In this document: positions 55,730 to 64,000 of the stretch, in pieces
How the letters are laid out: each line of letters starts with the position of its first letter
How positions within the stretch are numbered: the first letter of the stretch is position 1
Assembly (NCBI RefSeq): GCF_900590755.1
Contig: NZ_UUOC01000010.1
Coordinates: 178,755-242,754 of the forward strand
DNA length: 64,000 nucleotides
Source of the DNA: Pseudomonas viridiflava
GTDB taxonomy: Bacteria > Pseudomonadota > Gammaproteobacteria > Pseudomonadales > Pseudomonadaceae
Direction of reading: 5' to 3'
The notes under the pieces: generated by a model
Seen by the model: the letters and a program-made list of their open reading frames with translations, nothing else
What the model was told of the DNA's origin: nothing
The model's database searches: none
Translations under genes and position numbers: made by a program

Positions 55730-58576
55730 TTACAGGCTTGCAATCCGCGCATGCTGCTCGGCCAGTTTGCCCAGAGCCTGTTCGGCTTCGGTCATTTTGG
55801 CGCGTTCTTTGGCGATGACTTCTGCTGGGGCCTTGTCAACGAAGGCGGCGTTGGACAGCTTGCCGCCGACCCGCTGCACTTCGCCTTGCAGACGCAGGAT
55901 TTCTTTATCCAGACGCGCCAGCTCGGCATCCTTGTCGATCAGGCCAGCCATTGGCACCAGCACTTCCATCTCACCGACCAGACCGGTCGCCGACAGCGGT
56001 GCTTCGGCGCCCGCTTCCAGAACGGTGATGGATTCGAGCTTGGCGAGCTTTTTCAGCAGGTAGTCGTTTTCCTGCAAGCGGCGCAGGTCTTCGGCATTGA
56101 CGTTCTTGAGGAACAACTGCAGCGGCTTGCCCGGACCGATGTTCATTTCGCCACGGATGTTACGAGTGGCGAGCATCAGACCCTTGAGCCATTCGATATC
56201 GTCTTCGGCGGCTTGATCGATGCGCGCTTCGTTGGCCACTGGCCAAGGTTGCAGCATGATGGTCTTGCCTTCGGCACCGGCCAGCGGCGCCAGGCGCTGC
56301 CAGATTTCTTCGGTGATGAACGGCATGAACGGATGGGCCAGACGCAACGCCACTTCCAGTACCCGAACCAGCGTGCGGCGAGTACCGCGCTGGCGTTCAA
56401 CCGGCGCAGTTTCGTCCCACAGCACGGGCTTGGACAGTTCCAGGTACCAGTCGCAATACTGATTCCAGATGAACTCGTACAAAGCCTGGGCAGCGAGGTC
56501 GAAGCGGAACTGATCCAGTTGGCGGGTCACTTCGGCTTCAGTGCGCTGCAGTTGCGAGATGATCCAGCGATCCGCCAGGGACAGCTCGACTTCTTCGCCG
56601 TTCTGGCCGCAGTCTTCGCCCTTGTCCAGCACGTAGCGCGCGGCGTTCCAGATCTTGTTGCAGAAGTTGCGATAGCCTTCGACGCGGCCCATGTCGAACT
56701 TGATGTCGCGACCGGTGGACGCCAGCGAGCAGAAAGTGAAGCGCAGGGCGTCGGTGCCGTAGCTGGCGATGCCGTCGGCGAATTCGTCGCGGGTCTGCTT
56801 TTCAATCTTCTTGGCCAGCTTTGGCTGCATCATGCCGGAGGTGCGTTTCTGCACCAGATCTTCCAGCTCGATGCCGTCGATGATGTCCAGCGGGTCCAGG
56901 ACATTGCCCTTGGACTTGGACATTTTCTGCCCTTGGCCATCGCGGACCAGACCGTGCACATACACCGTCTTGAACGGTACTTGCGGGGTGCCGTCTTCGT
57001 TTTTCACCAAATGCATGGTGAGCATGATCATCCGGGCAACCCAGAAGAAAATGATGTCGAAGCCGGTAACCAGCACGTCGGTTGAGTGGAAGGTTTCCAG
57101 CGCCTTGGTCTTTTCTGGCCAGCCGAGGGTGGAGAAGGTCCACAGGCCCGAGCTGAACCAAGTGTCGAGTACGTCGTTGTCCTGTTGCAGCGCAACCTCA
57201 GGTCCGAGGTTGTTCTTGGCGCGCACTTCGGCTTCGTCGCGACCGACGTAGACTTTGCCGGACTCGTCGTACCAGGCCGGGATGCGGTGGCCCCACCAGA
57301 GCTGACGGCTGATGCACCAGTCCTGGATGTCACGCATCCACGAGAAGTACATGTTTTCGTACTGCTTGGGCACGAACGCGATGCGGCCGTCTTCCACGGC
57401 GGCAATGGCAGGTTCTGCCAATGGCTTGGTGGACACGTACCACTGATCGGTCAGCCACGGCTCGATGATGGTGCCGGAACGGTCGCCTTTCGGGACTTTC
57501 AGGGCGTGATCATCAACGCTGACCAGCAGGCCAGCTTCGTCGAAGGCAGCGACGATTTGCTTGCGCGCTTCGAAGCGATCCAGGCCGGCGTATTGCGCAG
57601 GCAGGGTGCCGTCAACGGTTTCATTCAGGGTGCCGTCCAGATTGAACACCTGAGCAGCAGCCAGCACGTGGGCGTTTTTGTCGAAGATGTTCAGCAGCGG
57701 CAGGTTGTGGCGCTTGCCGACTTCGTAGTCGTTGAAATCGTGAGCCGGGGTGATCTTCACGCAGCCGGTGCCGAATTCAGGGTCGCAATAATCGTCTGCG
57801 ATGATCGGGATGCGACGGCCCACCAGTGGCAGCTCGACGAACTTGCCGATCAGAGCCTTGTAGCGCTCGTCTTCCGGGTTAACGGCAACGGCGGCATCAC
57901 CGAGCATGGTTTCCGGGCGGGTGGTGGCGACGATCAGGTAATCCAGGCCGTCAGCGGTTTTTGCGCCGTCAGCCAGTGGATAACGCAGGTTCCACAGGAA
58001 GCCTTTTTCGTCGTGGTTTTCCACTTCGAGGTCGGAAATCGCCGTGTGCAGTTTGGTGTCCCAGTTGACCAGACGCTTGCCGCGATAGATCAGGCCGTCT
58101 TCGTGCAGGCGCACGAACGCTTCTTTGACGGCTTCCGACAGGCCGTCGTCCATGGTGAAGCGCTCGCGGCTCCAGTCCACGGACGAGCCAAGGCGACGGA
58201 TCTGACGGCTGATGTTGCCGCCGGACTGATCCTTCCATTCCCAGATTTTTTCCAGAAACTTGTCGCGGCCCAGGTCGTGACGGTTCAGGCCTTGCGCTTC
58301 GATCTGACGTTCCACCAGCATCTGCGTAGCGATACCGGCGTGGTCGGTGCCCGGCTGCCACAGGGTGTTGCGACCCTGCATGCGGCGGAAACGGATCAAG
58401 GCGTCCATGATCGCGTTATTGAAACCGTGCCCCATGTGCAGGCTGCCGGTGACATTTGGCGGCGGGATCATGATGGTGTACGAGTCACCCGAGCCTTGCG
58501 GCGCGAAGTAATTCTCGGATTCCCAGGTTTGATACCAGGAAGTTTCAATAGCGTGCGGCTGGTAGGTCTTGTCCAT
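55730..58576 (-). CDS. valS: Valyl-tRNA synthetase ValS
   Basis: A 948-residue class I aminoacyl-tRNA synthetase that charges tRNA-Val and edits misactivated threonine. The start is ATG 58576 ([19 protein letters not shown]). The HIGH-type motif is [15 protein letters not shown] near residue 45, the CP1 editing domain lies about 190-340, KMSKS is in [14 protein letters not shown], and the anticodon-binding domain precedes a C-terminal coiled coil (about residues 880-945) ending [12 protein letters not shown]. All key motifs are intact. Confidence 0.97.
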   Translation of the reverse strand: MDKTYQPHAIETSWYQTWESENYFAPQGSGDSYTIMIPPPNVTGSLHMGHGFNNAIMDALIRFRRMQGRNTLWQPGTDHAGIATQMLVERQIEAQGLNRHDLGRDKFLEKIWEWKDQSGGNISRQIRRLGSSVDWSRERFTMDDGLSEAVKEAFVRLHEDGLIYRGKRLVNWDTKLHTAISDLEVENHDEKGFLWNLRYPLADGAKTADGLDYLIVATTRPETMLGDAAVAVNPEDERYKALIGKFVELPLVGRRIPIIADDYCDPEFGTGCVKITPAHDFNDYEVGKRHNLPLLNIFDKNAHVLAAAQVFNLDGTLNETVDGTLPAQYAGLDRFEARKQIVAAFDEAGLLVSVDDHALKVPKGDRSGTIIEPWLTDQWYVSTKPLAEPAIAAVEDGRIAFVPKQYENMYFSWMRDIQDWCISRQLWWGHRIPAWYDESGKVYVGRDEAEVRAKNNLGPEVALQQDNDVLDTWFSSGLWTFSTLGWPEKTKALETFHSTDVLVTGFDIIFFWVARMIMLTMHLVKNEDGTPQVPFKTVYVHGLVRDGQGQKMSKSKGNVLDPLDIIDGIELEDLVQKRTSGMMQPKLAKKIEKQTRDEFADGIASYGTDALRFTFCSLASTGRDIKFDMGRVEGYRNFCNKIWNAARYVLDKGEDCGQNGEEVELSLADRWIISQLQRTEAEVTRQLDQFRFDLAAQALYEFIWNQYCDWYLELSKPVLWDETAPVERQRGTRRTLVRVLEVALRLAHPFMPFITEEIWQRLAPLAGAEGKTIMLQPWPVANEARIDQAAEDDIEWLKGLMLATRNIRGEMNIGPGKPLQLFLKNVNAEDLRRLQENDYLLKKLAKLESITVLEAGAEAPLSATGLVGEMEVLVPMAGLIDKDAELARLDKEILRLQGEVQRVGGKLSNAAFVDKAPAEVIAKERAKMTEAEQALGKLAEQHARIASL

Positions 58577-58635
58577 GCGCGGCGGGAACCTATTGCTGTA
58601 ATTCAGGAAAGCCGACAAGTATAGCCTTGGGGGCA

Positions 58636-58733
58636 GTTGCAAGCCACAAGCCACGTTTCACGAGCCGCAAGCGACAAGCTATAAGCTGCAAGTAAAGGCG
58701 GTGAAGCTTGAAGCTTAGAGCTTGCCGCTCGCC
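58636..58733. repeat. GCAAGC-rich inverted repeat (same word family as 32207-32283)
   Basis: Words TTGCAAGCCACAAGCCAC, GAGCCGCAAGCGACAAGC and GCTTGAAGCTTAGAGCTTGC in opposite orientation upstream of valS. The element extends into the 3' end of the neighbouring small gene and supplies its last codons. Confidence 0.7.
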
Positions 58734-59149
58734 GCTGCGGCGATTAGCCGCTCCATCCGTGCTTCTAAACGACGCTTGATCTCTGTCTCGATATGAGGAG
58801 CGAAGTCGCCGATCACGTCTTGCATGATCAACTGGGCGGCAGCGCGCAGTTCAGTGTCCAGATGCAGCAGTGCGTCTTCTTTCGACACCGCCTGCACAGG
58901 TGCAGGTGCAGGTGCAGGTGCCGGAGCCACCACTGGCTCGGGCGTCAGGGTCGGGATGTCGGCTTCGTCACCGCCGAAATCCAGCTCCTGATCCAGCACC
59001 GGGTTCGCGCCCACCACGTCGAACAGCAAAGGGATCTGTCCTTCGCCATTGCCCGGGGTTTGCGGGGAGTCGTCGCCCAGCAGCTGACGGATCGACTCAA
59101 GGTCGTCCAGCAGGTTGGCGGAATCTTTCAGGGTTTTTGAATTATCCAT
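58715..59149 (-). CDS. Conserved Pseudomonas protein of unknown function next to holC
   Basis: A 144-residue protein from ATG 59149 (MDNSKTLKDSANLLDDLESI); a TTG at 59161 is possible. The first 75 residues are acidic and probably unfolded. A Pro-Ala repeat linker (APAPAPAPAP, about 75-88) follows, then a helical C-terminal domain (DTELRAAAQLIMQDVIGDFA ... IETEIKRRLEARMERLI). It lies between holC and valS in the same direction. From memory the equivalent P. aeruginosa position is PA3833, also unassigned. The place suggests a link with the clamp-loader chi subunit, but this is only context. Confidence 0.75.
   Translation of the reverse strand: MDNSKTLKDSANLLDDLESIRQLLGDDSPQTPGNGEGQIPLLFDVVGANPVLDQELDFGGDEADIPTLTPEPVVAPAPAPAPAPVQAVSKEDALLHLDTELRAAAQLIMQDVIGDFAPHIETEIKRRLEARMERLIAAAASGKL
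58897..58920. repeat. Hexanucleotide repeat, four exact copies of CAGGTG
   Basis: Four perfect CAGGTG units in frame within the small gene encode the Ala-Pro linker. Gain or loss of units changes linker length without a frameshift. Confidence 0.85.
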
Positions 59150-59157
59150 CGGTGTGC

Positions 59158-59586
59158 TCAAAGACGCTGTAGCCGGTGATCTTGCAGAGGATAGCCCTGT
59201 TCACGATAGAAACGAAAACTCTCTCGTGCGGCCAGTCGTATCGCGGGATCTTCCACGACGATTTCCGCCACACGGGCGAAACGTTTGAAAAATTCAGGGA
59301 TGCGCAGGTCAAGGTTGACCAGCAGATCCTGATGTTGCCCCGGGTCTTCGCCCAGGCCCAGCACCACCGGAGCAACCTGATCCTCTTCGGCGTCGCCGTG
59401 GGGGATGAAGGTTTCACCTTTGAAGCGCCACAGGCGGGCATCGAGGTCTTCACGCTGCGCGGCATCGCTGCAATGCAGATAGATCCGATGGCCCATGCGC
59501 CAGGCTTTCTCGGTGAGCTTGCAGGCGAAGTCCAGCCGCGCCGACGGATCGGCGCTGGGGAGAATATAGAAGTCGACTTGTGTCAT
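59158..59586 (-). CDS. holC: DNA polymerase III chi subunit HolC
   Basis: A 142-residue chi subunit of the clamp loader, which joins psi to SSB. The start ATG 59586 (MTQVDFYILPSADPSARLDF) is standard. Motifs are ACKLTEKAWRMGHRIYLHC, LDARLWRFKGETFIPHG and a C-terminal FRFYREQGYPLQDHRLQ. Length is usual. It follows pepA with a REP pair in between and precedes the small conserved gene by 8 bp. Confidence 0.94.
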   Translation of the reverse strand: MTQVDFYILPSADPSARLDFACKLTEKAWRMGHRIYLHCSDAAQREDLDARLWRFKGETFIPHGDAEEDQVAPVVLGLGEDPGQHQDLLVNLDLRIPEFFKRFARVAEIVVEDPAIRLAARESFRFYREQGYPLQDHRLQRL

Positions 59587-59626
59587 GTGCTTTCCAGGTC
59601 GCGGGGCGCATTCGAAACGCATATCC

Positions 59627-59702
59627 CTGTAGGAGCTGCCGAAGGCTGCGAAGGCGTTCTATCTGACACGCCGCGATTCGCAGCCTTCGGCAGCTCCTAC
59701 AG
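59627..59702. repeat. REP pair (GTAGGAGCTGCCGAAGGCTG family)
   Basis: Near-perfect inverted arms between pepA and holC, both on the minus strand. Confidence 0.88.
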
Positions 59703-59734
59703 GGGCGGTGTCAACGACAGCCGCCCCGGTTTCC

Positions 59735-61547
<1,813 letters not shown>

Positions 61548-62678
61548 GTGTCTGGTTTGATCGTCTTCCGTTATCTGTCCCGAGAAGTGCTGGTTACCTT
61601 GAGCGCTGTCAGCGCCGTCTTGCTGGTAATCATCATGAGCGGACGCTTCATCAAGTACCTGGCGCAGGCTGCGTCGGGCGCACTCGATCCCGGCGTGCTG
61701 TTCCTGATCATGGGCTTTCGTATGCCCGGCTTCCTGCAACTGATCCTGCCACTGGGGTTGTTCCTGGGGATCTTGCTGGCCTACGGGCGCCTGTACCTGG
61801 AAAGCGAAATGACCGTGCTCTCCGCCACGGGCATGAGCCAGCAGCGTTTGCTGGCCATGACCATGGCGCCAGCAGCGCTGGTTGCCCTACTGGTGGCGTG
61901 GTTGAGCTTCAGCCTTGCGCCACAGGGCGCCACGCAGTTCTCGCTGTTGATCAACAAACAGGACGCCATGACCGAGTTCGACACTCTGGTACCGGGTCGC
62001 TTCCAGACCCTGCGCGACGGTAGCCGGGTGACCTACACCCAGGAGCTTTCGGAAGATCGTTCGAAGCTGGGCGGGGTGTTCATCTCTGAAAAACGCATCT
62101 CCGCCGACAAATCCAAGGATCGCGGAATCACCGTGCTGGTCGCTGAAAAAGGCCACCAGGAAGTGAAATCCGACGGCAGCCGCTTCCTGGTTCTGGAAAA
62201 CGGCTACCGCTACGACGGTAATCCGGGTGAAGCCAACTACCGCGCCATCAAGTACGACACTTATGGCGCGCTGCTGCCCAAGCCGGACATCAGCAATGAA
62301 ATCACCGACCGTGAAGCCATTCCTACCCTCGATCTGTTCGGCAGTGACCTCCCGCGCAATCAGGCCGAGTTGCACTGGCGTATCTCGCTGCCGATCCTGG
62401 TTTTCATCGTGACCTTGATGGCGGTGCCGCTGTCGCGTGTTAATCCGCGTCAGGGCCGTTACCTGAAGCTGCTGCCCGCCATTCTGCTGTACATGGCGTA
62501 CCTGACCATCCTGATTGCTGCCCGTGGCGCCCTTGAAAAAGGCAAGCTGCCCATGGCGCTGGGTTTGTGGTGGGTGCACGCCATCTTCCTGTTGATTGGC
62601 CTGGGGTTGCTGTACTGGGAGCCGTTGCGCTTGAAAATGGCGAGTCGCCGCGCTGTGTCGGAGGTGACCCATGGTTAA
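61548..62678 (+). CDS. lptF: LPS export ABC permease LptF
   Basis: A 376-residue inner-membrane permease of the LptB2FG complex that extracts lipopolysaccharide from the inner membrane. It starts at GTG 61548 (MSGLIVFRYLSREVLVTLSA) with a TGGAG site. Three helices at each end (about 10-120 and 275-365) flank a large periplasmic beta-jellyroll domain. Motifs are GFRMPGFLQLILPLGLFLG and the coupling region LESEMTVLSATGMSQQRLL. It overlaps lptG by 8 bp. Confidence 0.95.
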   Translation: MSGLIVFRYLSREVLVTLSAVSAVLLVIIMSGRFIKYLAQAASGALDPGVLFLIMGFRMPGFLQLILPLGLFLGILLAYGRLYLESEMTVLSATGMSQQRLLAMTMAPAALVALLVAWLSFSLAPQGATQFSLLINKQDAMTEFDTLVPGRFQTLRDGSRVTYTQELSEDRSKLGGVFISEKRISADKSKDRGITVLVAEKGHQEVKSDGSRFLVLENGYRYDGNPGEANYRAIKYDTYGALLPKPDISNEITDREAIPTLDLFGSDLPRNQAELHWRISLPILVFIVTLMAVPLSRVNPRQGRYLKLLPAILLYMAYLTILIAARGALEKGKLPMALGLWWVHAIFLLIGLGLLYWEPLRLKMASRRAVSEVTHG

Positions 62679-63732
62679 GCTCGATCGCTACATTGGCAAA
62701 AGTGTTTTCGTCGCAATCCTCGCTGTACTGGGGATCATCCTCGGGCTGGCTTCGCTGTTTGCCTTCATTGATGAAATGGGCGATGTCAGTGATTCCTATA
62801 CCTTGCTGGACGCAGGCGGCTTCGTTGCCCTGACCGCGCCGCGCCGACTCTATGAAATGTTGCCGATGGCGGCGCTGATCGGCTGCCTGATCGGCCTGGG
62901 CAGCCTGGCCAGCAGCAGCGAACTGACCATCATGCGCGCCGCCGGTGTGTCCATCGGGCGTATCGTCTGGGCTGTGATGAAGCCGATGCTAGTGCTGATG
63001 ATCGCGGGTGTGCTGATCGGTGAATACGTTGCTCCCGCCGCCGAGAATCAGGCCCAGGCCAACCGCTCGCTGGCGCAAGGCAGCGGCGATGCACAAAGCG
63101 CCCGGCACGGTATGTGGCACCGCCAGGGTGACGAATTCATCCACATCAACGCCGTGCAACCCAGCGGTGTTCTGTACGGCGTAACCCGCTATCGCTTCGA
63201 TGACGAGCGTCATATGCTCAGTGCCAGCTTCGCCAGACAGGCGACGTTCAAGACTGAATACTGGGAACTGAAGGACATCACCACGACCTTCTTCCGTGAC
63301 GGCAGCACCGAGGTGATCAAGACGCCTGATGAGCGTTGGGACGTGGCGCTTAGCCCGCAATTGCTGAACACAGTTGTCATGCCGCCTGATTCGCTGTCCA
63401 TCACCGGTTTGTGGCAATACGCGCATTACCTGGCAGATCAGGGCTTGAGCAACGGTCGTTACTGGCTGGCGTTCTGGACCAAGGTCTTGCAGCCGTTGGT
63501 GACGGTGGCGCTGGTGTTGATGGCGATTTCCTTCATCTTTGGTCCGCTGCGTTCGGTGACCTTGGGGCAGCGGGTATTCACTGGAGTGCTGGTGGGCTTT
63601 ACCTTCCGCATCGCGCAGGATCTGCTGGGGCCTTCGAGTCTGGTGTTCGGCTTCTCGCCGCTGTTCGCGGTGCTGGTGCCTGCCGGGGTTTGTGCCTTGG
63701 CGGGGATTCTGCTGCTGCGCAGGGCTGGGTAG
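62671..63732 (+). CDS. lptG: LPS export ABC permease LptG
   Basis: A 353-residue partner of LptF in LPS export. It opens MVKLDRYIGKSVFVAILAVL. Coupling region: SSSELTIMRAAGVSIGRIVWAVMKP (about residues 82-105). The periplasmic domain spans about 125-270, followed by three C-terminal helices including ISFIFGPLRSVTLGQRVFTG. Its start overlaps the lptF end, so the two subunits are made together. A terminator follows 15 bp after the stop. Confidence 0.95.
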   Translation: MVKLDRYIGKSVFVAILAVLGIILGLASLFAFIDEMGDVSDSYTLLDAGGFVALTAPRRLYEMLPMAALIGCLIGLGSLASSSELTIMRAAGVSIGRIVWAVMKPMLVLMIAGVLIGEYVAPAAENQAQANRSLAQGSGDAQSARHGMWHRQGDEFIHINAVQPSGVLYGVTRYRFDDERHMLSASFARQATFKTEYWELKDITTTFFRDGSTEVIKTPDERWDVALSPQLLNTVVMPPDSLSITGLWQYAHYLADQGLSNGRYWLAFWTKVLQPLVTVALVLMAISFIFGPLRSVTLGQRVFTGVLVGFTFRIAQDLLGPSSLVFGFSPLFAVLVPAGVCALAGILLLRRAG

Positions 63733-63747
63733 GGGTTTCTAGTTTTG

Positions 63748-63775
63748 AAAAAGCCGGCGTTTAGTCGGCTTTTTT
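63748..63775 (+). terminator. Intrinsic terminator of lptFG
   Basis: AAAAAGCCG and CGGCTTTTTT form the stem and tail, giving a clear rho-independent terminator after lptG. Confidence 0.9.
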
Positions 63776-63884
63776 GTGGGTGATCGGTGAACTTGTGGTG
63801 GTCTTATCGTGGTATGGGTTTCTACACGTCCTTCCAGAGATGGTTTCTGTGTGCATATCCATTAGTTAGGTAACGGCTATTTAG

Positions 63885-64000
63885 GGTTGCGCCCTTACGG
63901 CGCCTCACTTTTGAAAAGCCGGAATGCCGGCCCAGTCAAAAGTAAGCAAAACGCTCTTGCCCCACCACTCGGCACCTCGCCTAGGCTCGGTGTACCCGAC
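63885..64000. repeat. Candidate dispersed repeat element cut by the window edge
   Basis: It contains nested inverted words: ACTTTTGA (63907) with TCAAAAGT (63936), and GCCGG-AAT-GCCGGC inside. From memory, blocks with AAAAGTAAGCAAAACGCTCT and a following CTCGGCACCTCGCCTAGGCT segment occur repeatedly in fluorescens-group intergenic DNA. The element continues beyond the window. Confidence 0.45.

Overview
The window is a stretch of a Pseudomonas chromosome, most likely from the P. fluorescens group. The evidence is a complete twelve-gene alginate cluster in the canonical order, a dense load of Pseudomonas-type REP hairpins in the intergenic spaces, high-GC codon use, and housekeeping gene order (rhlB - esterase; yejK; valS - holC - pepA - lptFG) that from memory resembles P. 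aeruginosa. No rRNA, tRNA, CRISPR array, prophage or insertion sequence was seen.

Layout. 1-4.2 kb: the 3' part of a TonB-dependent siderophore receptor, an AraC-family regulator and a divergent EamA exporter. 4.4-7.5 kb: a large secreted M66-type (StcE/TagA-like) metalloprotease with three C-terminal lectin-like repeats, richer in AT than its neighbours. 7.6-15 kb: a 2-hydroxyacid dehydrogenase, a LysR regulator and a divergent AaeXAB-like efflux operon with its own outer-membrane factor. 15-16.9 kb: a DUF2867 protein, a short-chain dehydrogenase and a small membrane protein. 17.1-34.1 kb: the alginate operon on the minus strand (algD-8-44-K-E-G-X-L-I-J-F-A). It runs from a recognisable AlgU (sigma-22) promoter with a leader of about 475 nt to a strong intrinsic terminator after algA. 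34.4-40 kb: yaaA, a REP array, a polysaccharide deacetylase-like protein with damaged catalytic motifs, a PIN-PhoH protein, and moaC-moaD-moaE. 40-47.2 kb: an RhlB-type helicase, a carboxylesterase, and the aapJQMP amino-acid ABC operon behind a sigma-54 type promoter. 47.3-55.4 kb: an MFS transporter, NTF2-like, GIY-YIG and GST-like proteins, a membrane glutaredoxin, YejK, an HU protein, RlmF and a stand-alone RHS-core protein. 55.7-63.7 kb: valS, a conserved small gene, holC, pepA, and divergent lptF-lptG.

How the genes work together. AlgA and AlgD make GDP-mannuronate. Alg8 and Alg44 polymerise it under c-di-GMP control. AlgK, AlgE, AlgG, AlgX and AlgL form the periplasmic/outer-membrane export, epimerisation and editing complex. 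AlgI, AlgJ, AlgF and AlgX acetylate the polymer. Two breaks in the otherwise tight operon carry repeats: algD-alg8 holds a GCAAGC-rich element, and algL-algI holds a hairpin plus a REP pair. These could tune expression of the downstream segments.

No wholly new system stands out. The best leads are the M66 protease, the orphan RHS protein, the deacetylase-like protein with altered catalytic motifs, the repeats inside the alginate operon, and two recently formed tandem REP duplications.
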